Assembly (NCBI GenBank): GCA_946479205.1
Contig: CAMLFJ010000238.1
Span: 1-5,835, forward strand
DNA: 5,835 nucleotides
Source: an uncultured bacterium
Lineage (GTDB): Bacteria; Methylomirabilota; Methylomirabilia; Rokubacteriales; CSP1-6
Reading direction: 5' to 3'
The position numbers and the translations under genes were made by a program. The first letter of the stretch is position 1. Each line of letters opens with the position of its first letter. Shown in pieces: positions 1 to 4,737 of the stretch. A model generated the notes under the pieces. That model was not told the origin of the DNA, ran no database searches, and saw nothing but the letters and a program-made list of their open reading frames with translations.

Positions 1-351
1 GCCCTTGAGGTTCACGCCGAGCACGTGATCCCACTCCGACTCGGCCAGCTCGAGGAACGGGGCGCGCGGGAAGACGCCCGCGTTGTTGACGAGGATGTCG
101 GGCGTGCCCAGCTCCGCGGTCGCCGCCGCCACGACGGCCGCGACGTCCTGGCTCCGCGCCACGTCGCCCGCGACGACCATCGCCTTGCGGCCGAGGCCTC
201 GGATCTCGGCGGCCACGCCCTCCGCGGCTCGGCGGTCATCCAGAAAGTTGACGCAGACGTTGGCGCCGTCGCGTCCCAGCGCGATGGCGATGGCGCGGCC
301 GATGCCCTGCTGCGCGCCCGTGACGAGCGCGACCCTGCCGTCGAGTCGCAT
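1..351 (-). CDS. Short-chain dehydrogenase/reductase (SDR), N-terminal part, cut by window edge
   Basis: This is the first 117 residues of a classical NAD(P)(H)-dependent SDR; the rest lies beyond position 1. The Rossmann fold is clear: the dinucleotide-binding motif TGAQQGIG at residues 11-18, the AGDV acidic residue D63 that contacts the adenine, NNAG at 89-92, and VNLKG at 113-117, whose N114 is the catalytic-tetrad asparagine. The Ser and YxxxK catalytic residues would be downstream and cannot be checked. The family oxidises or reduces hydroxyl/keto groups on fatty-acyl, sugar or small-molecule substrates in the cytoplasm. The opening resembles FabG-like 3-oxoacyl-ACP reductase or glucose 1-dehydrogenase relatives, but the substrate cannot be assigned. 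The start ATG (349-351) gives the usual short MRLDGRVALVTG N-terminus. The Shine-Dalgarno is weak. It begins 26 bp after the stop of the Tyr-rich gene on the same strand, so co-transcription or readthrough is plausible. Confidence 0.93.
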   Translation of the reverse strand, partial: MRLDGRVALVTGAQQGIGRAIAIALGRDGANVCVNFLDDRRAAEGVAAEIRGLGRKAMVVAGDVARSQDVAAVVAAATAELGTPDILVNNAGVFPRAPFLELAESEWDHVLGVNLKG

Positions 352-377
352 GGGCGGAGACGAACGAGGGAGCGGGG

Positions 378-812
378 CTACCGCGCCGGCGGAGGAGGCG
401 GCGGGCTGGCCGGGGCGTTGGGCACCCACACCCACTGCCAGGCCTGCGTCACGCCGTCGCCGTAGAGCACGTACTTGCCGTGCGGGTACACCACTTCACG
501 CTGCACGGGCGGCGGCGGGGCCGCCGCGTAGGCGGGCGGCGCCTGCTGGTAGACCACCGCGGGCGGCGGGGCATAGTAGTAGTCCGGGCCGTAACCGTAG
601 TAGTACGGGGACCCATAGCGGTAGTAGTACGGCGCGCTGACCGCCGCGCCCAGCGCCAGGCCTCCGAGGAAGAGACCGGGCCCCCAGAATCCGAAGTGAC
701 CGCCGCCGCGATGGAAGTGGCCGCCACGACCACCCGCCCAGGCCTCGCTCGTGGCGAGCGAGATCGTGAGCAGCAGCGCGAGCACGAGACATCCCGCCAT
801 CACCTTCTTCAT
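378..812 (-). CDS. Exported Gly/His-, Tyr- and Pro-rich hypothetical protein
   Basis: A 144-residue protein of unknown function. Residues 1-26 form a clear Sec signal peptide: MKK, a hydrophobic core LVLALLLTISLA, then an AWA cleavage site. No lipobox cysteine is at the cleavage site (C8 is too early), so the mature protein should be periplasmic or secreted. The mature chain has four zones: a Gly/His/Phe-rich stretch (27-45, with HFHRGGGH possibly binding metal), a short hydrophobic Gly-rich segment (45-60), three tandem YYY-centred octads (61-84), and an Ala/Pro/Gln-rich linker. It closes with an ordered-looking motif, YPHGKYVLYGDG followed by WQWVWVPN (109-132), and a polyproline tail. I recall this type of C-terminal motif in environmental genomes, which suggests a conserved family. 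A cell-envelope or surface role is inference. The start is well fixed by an AGGAGG ribosome site 6 nt upstream. Confidence 0.85.
   Translation of the reverse strand: MKKVMAGCLVLALLLTISLATSEAWAGGRGGHFHRGGGHFGFWGPGLFLGGLALGAAVSAPYYYRYGSPYYYGYGPDYYYAPPPAVVYQQAPPAYAAAPPPPVQREVVYPHGKYVLYGDGVTQAWQWVWVPNAPASPPPPPPAR
561..632 (-). repeat. Three tandem 24-bp units encoding Tyr-triplet octapeptides
   Basis: Within the exported Tyr-rich protein, three consecutive in-frame 8-codon units read PYYYRYGS, PYYYGYGP and DYYYAPPP (residues 61-84). The YYY triplets are therefore exactly eight residues apart. On the plus strand each unit shows the tagtagta-type core (580s, 600s, 620s). The units differ at several synonymous and non-synonymous positions, so this is a diverged coding repeat and not a recent expansion. 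Confidence 0.85.
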
Positions 813-818
813 ACCCGT

Positions 819-824
819 CCTCCT
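819..824 (-). promoter_or_regulatory. Strong Shine-Dalgarno for the Tyr-rich exported protein
   Basis: On the minus strand this reads AGGAGG, ending 6 nt before the ATG at 812-810. It is the best ribosome-binding site in the window and fixes the start. It sits inside a short inverted repeat (817-828; 4-bp arms GTCC/GGAC, 4-nt loop), so the mRNA could form a small hairpin partly covering the site. Confidence 0.8.
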
Positions 825-861
825 GGACTACCCCTTGCTGGGCGTCGCCCTGCCGGACCTC

Positions 862-867
862 ATCTTA
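862..867 (-). promoter_or_regulatory. Possible -10 element for the Tyr-rich gene
   Basis: On the minus strand this reads TAAGAT, preceded directly by TG, 50 nt upstream of the start codon. It is one of the few A/T-containing hexamers in the GC-rich divergent region. No convincing -35 box is seen at 16-18 bp spacing, so this is only a candidate. Confidence 0.25.
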
Positions 868-907
868 CACCTTGAGCGAGCTCTCCAGGCTGGTACCCTC
901 CAGGACC

Positions 908-2224
908 ATGACGCACCCCGTCTTTCCGCGCCGCGCGGTCACCGCCCTGTTCCTGGAGCGCCAGCACCTGACCCACCCGCGGGCGCATCGGTTGAGCCCG
1001 GCGCGCTTGACGCGCTTCGTCGAGGACGCGGGCGGGCTCCAGATGGACTCGATCAACGTGCTCGACCGGGCCCACTACCTCACGGTCTGGAGCCGCTTCG
1101 GCCCCTACGACCGCGCGCGACTCGACCGGCTCGTCTACCGGCGCCGGCTCTTCCTGGAGTACTGGGCCCACGCGGCCTGCCTCGTGCCCGTCTCGATGCT
1201 GCCCTGGTGGAAGCGCGCGATGCTCGACTACCGGCGGCGGCACACCGGCTGGTCCAACTGGCTGCGCCGCAACACGAAGCTGCTGGCCCTCGTGACCGAG
1301 ACCATCCGCGCCAACGGTCCGATGGGCCACGCCGAGATGGAGGCGCGCGGCCCGCGGCGCGGGAGCAGCGGGTGGTGGAACTGGCGGCCCGTCCAGCACG
1401 CGATTCACTACCTGTGGATGACCGGCGTGCTCACCGTCCACTCGCGCCGGCACTTCCAGAAGCGCTACGACCTCCTGGAGCGCGCGGTCGCCTCCCCCGC
1501 GGCGGAGCCCGTCTCGTCCGAGCAGTTCCTCCGCTGGCACGTGGAGCGGTCGCTCCACGCCATGGGTGCGGCCACCGAGCTCGACCTGAGCCGCTACCTC
1601 ACCTACCCGCGTCTGCTCCCCGCCGCGCGCCGCGCCGCGCTGCGCGCGATGGTGGCCGAGGGCGTGGTGACCGAGATCGCGGTGGACGGCCTGCGCTCGC
1701 GCTGGCTCGTCCTGACGCGCGACCTGCCCGCGCTCCGCCGCGCGGGCCGGCGCCGGACGGTCTCGGACGGCACCACCCTGCTCGCGCCGTTCGACTCGCT
1801 GCTCTGGCACCGCGACCGGGTGTCGCGGCTCTTCGGGTTCGACTACCGGATCGAGGTTTACACCCCCGGGCCGAAGCGCGTGCACGGCTACTACACCCTT
1901 CCCATCCTCCACCACGGGCACCTCATCGGCCGGCTCGACGCCAAGGCCCACCGCGTCGCGCGGTGGCTGGAAGTCCGGCACGTGCACTTCGAGCGCTGGC
2001 TCGCCCGGGGCGAGGCGCCCCCCGCCGGCTGGGGTCAGGTGGATCGCGACCGGGTGGTGACGGAGCTGGCCGACGCGCTGGCCTCGCTGGCCGTCTTCGT
2101 CGGCGCGGACCGGGTCACGCTCGGCCGCGTGACCCCCGGCCGCCTGCGGGGCGCGCTGCGCCGCGCGATCACTTCTTCCGGTACACGTTCAGCCCCACCT
2201 TCTCCTCCCGCTCCGGAATCGTGA
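908..2224 (+). CDS. ycaQ: YcaQ/AlkX-family winged-helix DNA glycosylase (HTH_42)
   Basis: A 438-residue member of the YcaQ/AlkZ superfamily (HTH_42, PF06224), winged-helix monofunctional DNA glycosylases that excise bulky N7-alkylguanine adducts and can unhook interstrand crosslinks. The family's catalytic signature is visible as GLQMDSINVL: Q45-M46-D47, the QxD form of the E. coli YcaQ (AlkX) branch, not the QxQ form of AlkZ self-resistance enzymes. Other family blocks are SRFGPY, EYWAHAAC (84-91), LLAPFDSLLW (291-300), FGFDYRIEVY, the P-K-R-G-YY-LPIL block and IGRLDAK. Length is close to the usual 400-odd residues. I chose ATG 908 over the in-frame TTG at 872, because 908 puts QxD about 45 residues in, as I recall for E. 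coli YcaQ; neither start has a good ribosome site. The last 17 residues (T422 onward) are Ser/Pro-rich, and their codons overlie the end of the antisense mini-gene, so the ancestral protein probably ended near residue 421. Confidence 0.88.
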   Translation: MTHPVFPRRAVTALFLERQHLTHPRAHRLSPARLTRFVEDAGGLQMDSINVLDRAHYLTVWSRFGPYDRARLDRLVYRRRLFLEYWAHAACLVPVSMLPWWKRAMLDYRRRHTGWSNWLRRNTKLLALVTETIRANGPMGHAEMEARGPRRGSSGWWNWRPVQHAIHYLWMTGVLTVHSRRHFQKRYDLLERAVASPAAEPVSSEQFLRWHVERSLHAMGAATELDLSRYLTYPRLLPAARRAALRAMVAEGVVTEIAVDGLRSRWLVLTRDLPALRRAGRRRTVSDGTTLLAPFDSLLWHRDRVSRLFGFDYRIEVYTPGPKRVHGYYTLPILHHGHLIGRLDAKAHRVARWLEVRHVHFERWLARGEAPPAGWGQVDRDRVVTELADALASLAVFVGADRVTLGRVTPGRLRGALRRAITSSGTRSAPPSPPAPES

Positions 2225-2345
2225 TGTTGCCCTCGGTGGAGGCGATGATGATGGTCTTGCCCGACGCGGATGGCCCGAACTCCTTCGACAGGTCCACCTT
2301 GATCGTGAGGATTTTTCCGGTTACCGTCATCTCCACGTTCTTCAT
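2169..2345 (-). CDS. Conserved 58-residue hypothetical protein, antisense between ycaQ and dinB-like genes
   Basis: A small, acidic-to-basic balanced protein running from MKNVEMTVTG to GLNVYRKK, with no signal peptide or membrane segment, so probably cytosolic. Alternating polar/hydrophobic stretches (EMTVTGKILTIKVDLS, then KTIIIAS, NITIP, GLNVY) suggest a small all-beta protein. Residues 24-31, GPSASGKT, match the Walker A pattern GxxxxGK[ST], but the chain is far too short for a P-loop NTPase and has no Walker B. I recall very similar small proteins with DLSKEFGPSxSGK in other bacteria, so it is likely a real family of unknown function. The start at 2345 is preferred over an in-frame upstream codon at 2384 because a purine-rich AAAGAGAG site lies 7 nt upstream and the extra residues look random. 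The 3' end overlaps ycaQ by 56 bp, tail to tail. Its lower-GC codons (lysine- and isoleucine-rich) contrast with its neighbours. Confidence 0.85.
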   Translation of the reverse strand: MKNVEMTVTGKILTIKVDLSKEFGPSASGKTIIIASTEGNITIPEREEKVGLNVYRKK

Positions 2346-2352
2346 CTGATCA

Positions 2353-2360
2353 CTCTCTTT
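2353..2360 (-). promoter_or_regulatory. Purine-rich ribosome site for the 58-residue protein
   Basis: On the minus strand this reads AAAGAGAG, 7 nt before the ATG at 2345-2343. It is a moderate Shine-Dalgarno, but it supports this start over the upstream one at 2384. It lies within the 29-bp gap between the two divergent start codons, beside a TGATCA palindrome (2347-2352). Confidence 0.55.
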
Positions 2361-2363
2361 CTG

Positions 2364-2369
2364 GGAGGT
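2364..2369 (+). promoter_or_regulatory. Strong Shine-Dalgarno for the DinB-fold protein
   Basis: GGAGGT, 5 nt before the ATG at 2375. It fixes the start and excludes the out-of-frame GTG at 2368. It shares the 29-bp divergent gap with the opposing gene's ribosome site, leaving no room for two conventional promoters between the genes. Confidence 0.8.
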
Positions 2370-2374
2370 GCACC

Positions 2375-2854
2375 ATGGGCGCACGAGCCGAGTCGCTTGC
2401 CAAGCAGTTCGAAGCCAAGGCCGCCGAGATGACCTCGGTGATCAAGGGCCTCTCCGACGCGGACTGGAAGAAGACGACCGACGCCGAGAAATGGTCCGTC
2501 GGGGTCACCGCGCATCACGTCGCCCGCGGGCACGAGGCGATCGCGGGCATCGTGAAGACGCTCGCGAGCGGCCAGTCGATCCCGAACTTTACCACGGCCA
2601 TGCTGAACGAGATGAACGCCCAGCACGCCCGTGAGCACGCCGGGTGCAGCAAGGCCGAGACGCTCGCGCTCCACGAGAAGGGCGTGGCCGCCGCCGCCGC
2701 GGTGGTGCGGGGGCTTTCCGACGCCGACCTCGAGAAGAAGGGCACCGTGCTGGCCGAGATGCCGGCCATGACCGCCCAGCAGGCCGTCGAGGGCATCCTC
2801 ATCAACCACATCAACGACCACATGGGCAGCATCCGCAAGACCGTCGGCGCCTGA
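2375..2854 (+). CDS. DinB/YfiT-fold putative metal-dependent protein
   Basis: A 159-residue protein of the DinB/YfiT four-helix-bundle superfamily (DinB_2-like). The family typically binds a divalent metal through three histidines; some members are thiol S-transferases or hydrolases acting on xenobiotics. The likely triad here is H48 (in KWSVGVTAHHVARGHE; H47 and H53 are nearby), H145 and H149 (in INHINDHMGSIR). Helix-rich Ala/Glu/Lys composition fits. There is no signal peptide or membrane segment, so it is cytosolic. A short phrase GLSDAD occurs twice (25-30 and 113-118), near the start of each half of the bundle. Length is normal for the family. The start has a strong GGAGGT site. The DUF1304 gene follows after 13 bp, so these two are probably co-transcribed. 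DinB genes are damage-inducible in Bacillus subtilis, but nothing here shows SOS control, and the exact reaction is unknown. Confidence 0.85.
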   Translation: MGARAESLAKQFEAKAAEMTSVIKGLSDADWKKTTDAEKWSVGVTAHHVARGHEAIAGIVKTLASGQSIPNFTTAMLNEMNAQHAREHAGCSKAETLALHEKGVAAAAAVVRGLSDADLEKKGTVLAEMPAMTAQQAVEGILINHINDHMGSIRKTVGA

Positions 2855-2867
2855 CCCGCGGGCCGCC

Positions 2868-3248
2868 ATGCGCACCGTCGCGATCCTGCTCACCGGGCTC
2901 GTGGCCCTCGAGCACGTCGGGATCATGCTGCTGGAGATGTTCTTCTGGGACCACCCGGTGGGCCGGAAGATCTTCAACCTGACCCCCGAGGTCTCCGCGG
3001 TCTCGAAGGTGCTCGCCGCGAATCAAGGGCTCTACAACGGCTTCCTGGCCGCGGGGCTCTTCTGGGGGCTCGGCCGGGGCGACCGGCGGGTGATCGTGTT
3101 CTTTCTCGTCTGCGTGGCGATCGCGGGCATCTTCGGCGGCTTCACCGCGAAGACGTCGATCCTGGTCACCCAGTTCCTGCCCGCCGCGCTGGCGCTGGTC
3201 GCCTACTTCTTGAGCCGGACGTCCTCGAGGGGCGCCGACCACGGGTAG
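2868..3248 (+). CDS. DUF1304 family small membrane protein
   Basis: A 126-residue inner-membrane protein with four predicted transmembrane helices, at about residues 3-25, 52-69, 74-93 and 97-115. It carries the blocks I associate with DUF1304 (PF06993): an E-H pair in the first helix (E15-H16), EMFFWDHPVGRK (23-34), ANQGLYNGFLAAGL (51-64), and QFLPAALALVAY near the end. The biochemical function of the family is unknown. The gene begins 13 bp after the dinB-like stop and has only a weak ribosome site (GC-rich spacer), so translational coupling to the upstream gene is likely. Its last 14 codons and stop overlap the end of the convergent solute-binding-protein gene by 46 bp. The hydrophilic tail SRTSSRGADHG is therefore encoded on the complement of that gene's C-terminus. 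Confidence 0.87.
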   Translation: MRTVAILLTGLVALEHVGIMLLEMFFWDHPVGRKIFNLTPEVSAVSKVLAANQGLYNGFLAAGLFWGLGRGDRRVIVFFLVCVAIAGIFGGFTAKTSILVTQFLPAALALVAYFLSRTSSRGADHG

Positions 3249-4732
3249 GGATCGATCAGCATCAGCGCGGGCTCGGCCACCCGGGGGCCCACCCCGCTCG
3301 GCCAGATGTAGTCCATGATCGGGGCGAAGCGCACCCGCTCGTGGAGCAGGCGCTGGATCTGGTGGAGCTGCGCTTCCCGCTTGCGCGGGTCGTTCTCGCG
3401 GGCCTGCTGCTTGTAGAGCGCGTCGATGTCCGGATAGCCGCCGTAGGCGAAGGCTCCGTCGGTGGGGACGGTCTGGGACATGCGCGAGGCCGCGTTGCCG
3501 TACACCGCATTGATGCAGACGCAGAGCCCCTTGAGCTTCTTCGACTCGAGGGCCCCGTAGAACGCGGCGCGCTCCATGTTCCGGATGCGCACCTTGATGC
3601 CGATGGCGCCCAGGTAGCCGCCGACCGCCTCCCCCATCGAGGCATAGGGCGGCCACGGGTAGAGATCGCCCGCGTCGAAACCGTTGGGATACCCGGCCTC
3701 GGCCAGCAGCTGCTTCGCCTTCGCCGGATCGTAGGGATGGGGATCGAGTGGCAACGCGTACTCGAACTTCCTCGGGATCAGGCTGCCGTTGGGGCGGGAG
3801 GCGCCGAGGGTCTCCGCCTCGCTGAGCGCCTGGCGATCGAGCGCGTGACTGGCAGCCAGTCGCACCCGCCGGTCGTGCCAGGGCGACTTCGGGTCCCACT
3901 GATCGAAGTAGTCGAGGTAGTACGTCCCGATGCCGCCCGAGAAGGCGAGCTTGAGCGAGGGGTCCTTCTTGATCTCCTGTGCCTGGGGGGCGTCGAGGAG
4001 GTAGGCGAGGTCCACCTCCCCGCGCTTGAGCATGGCCATGCGCGTGGTGGCCTCGGGCACGCTCTTGTAGACCAGGCGCTTGACCGAGGGCATCTTGCGC
4101 CAGTAGCCCTCGTAGGCCTCCATCACGAGCTCGATCCCGGGATTGTTGCTGACGAACTTGTAGGGTCCGAGGCCGACCGGGTTCTTCTTGAAGCCGTCGG
4201 GGCCCACCTGCTCCATGTACTTCTTGGGGACGATCCAGCCCGCCCCGGTCGCGTAGGTCCCGTAGAAGGTCATGAAGTCGGGCCACGGCTCGTGCAGATG
4301 GAACCGCACCCGGTAGGGCCCCGCGATCTCGACGTCGCGCACCTTCTCCTGCAGGACCTTCGAGCCCTTGGCGCGGTGGAAGCTGAACCGCACGTCCTCC
4401 GAGGTGAACGGGTCGCCGTTGTGGAACTTGAGGCCCTCGCGCAGCTTGAAGTCGTAGACGCGCCCGTCCGGGCTCACCTTCCAGGATTCGGCCAGGCTCG
4501 GGGTCAGGAGATTGCCGGGCATCGGCTTCACGAGCGCGTCGTGCATCGCGGTGAGCACCCAGAACGGGGTCAGCACCCCGACCACCTCGGCCGGATCGAA
4601 CCAGGCGGGCGCGAGCGTCACGTAGAGCGCCCAGCGCATCTCCCCTTCCGGCTTGGCCTGGGCCGCCGCGGGGGCGAGCCCGGCACCGAAGAGCAGGACG
4701 GCAACCAGGATTCCGGACACGAGAGCGCGCAT
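3203..4732 (-). CDS. ABC transporter periplasmic solute-binding protein, family 5 (dipeptide/oligopeptide/nickel type)
   Basis: A 509-residue extracytoplasmic binding protein (SBP_bac_5, PF00496) that captures a ligand in the periplasm and delivers it to the permeases encoded just upstream. Residues 1-24/26 are a Sec signal peptide (MRALVSGILVAVLLFGAG, cleavage at AAA or AQA); no lipobox cysteine follows, so it should be soluble, as in diderms. The family signature is at 81-120: LAESWKVSPDGRVYDFKLREG, then LKFHNGDPFTSEDV. Later blocks include GLGPYKFV, YDPAKAKQLLAEAGYPNGF and DYIWP. C404 and C406 form a CVC pair in the mature domain. Start ATG 4732 comes 5 bp after the permease stop, with a GAGG site inside that permease's last codons, so expression is coupled. 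A longer reading of this frame extends upstream through the permease gene but is not coding. Ligand unknown: peptides are usual, but this family also carries nickel, opines, sugars and other solutes. Confidence 0.95.
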   Translation of the reverse strand: MRALVSGILVAVLLFGAGLAPAAAQAKPEGEMRWALYVTLAPAWFDPAEVVGVLTPFWVLTAMHDALVKPMPGNLLTPSLAESWKVSPDGRVYDFKLREGLKFHNGDPFTSEDVRFSFHRAKGSKVLQEKVRDVEIAGPYRVRFHLHEPWPDFMTFYGTYATGAGWIVPKKYMEQVGPDGFKKNPVGLGPYKFVSNNPGIELVMEAYEGYWRKMPSVKRLVYKSVPEATTRMAMLKRGEVDLAYLLDAPQAQEIKKDPSLKLAFSGGIGTYYLDYFDQWDPKSPWHDRRVRLAASHALDRQALSEAETLGASRPNGSLIPRKFEYALPLDPHPYDPAKAKQLLAEAGYPNGFDAGDLYPWPPYASMGEAVGGYLGAIGIKVRIRNMERAAFYGALESKKLKGLCVCINAVYGNAASRMSQTVPTDGAFAYGGYPDIDALYKQQARENDPRKREAQLHQIQRLLHERVRFAPIMDYIWPSGVGPRVAEPALMLIDPYPWSAPLEDVRLKK

Positions 4733-4737
4733 GGGTC

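Noticed and set aside
860..1987. A 375-codon open frame on the minus strand opposite the glycosylase
   Set aside because: It is antisense to clear YcaQ-family sequence and is Arg/Gly/Ala/Val-rich without recognisable motifs or a sensible start.
2253..2276. Annotating the 58-residue protein as an ATP-binding protein because of the GxxxxGKT match
   Set aside because: The protein is too short for a P-loop fold and lacks Walker B, so the match is reported only as an observation.
751..2349. A 532-codon plus-strand frame spanning the glycosylase region in another phase
   Set aside because: It is Pro/Arg/Ala-rich, overlaps the true frame throughout, and has no family motifs.
2346..2384. A 13-residue N-terminal extension of the 58-residue protein
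   Set aside because: The extension overlaps the DinB-fold start and its residues look random. The internal ATG at 2345 has a purine-rich ribosome site and begins the conserved-looking sequence.
3220..3232. CCTCGAGG palindrome near the convergent ends, considered as a terminator
   Set aside because: The perfect stem is only 4 bp, has no loop, and no T-run follows on either strand, so it does not qualify as an intrinsic terminator.
2811..4286. A 491-codon minus-strand open frame in another phase of the binding-protein gene, running into the DUF1304 and DinB region
   Set aside because: It is an Arg/Gly/Pro-rich out-of-frame shadow. The in-phase frame carries the signal peptide and family motifs.
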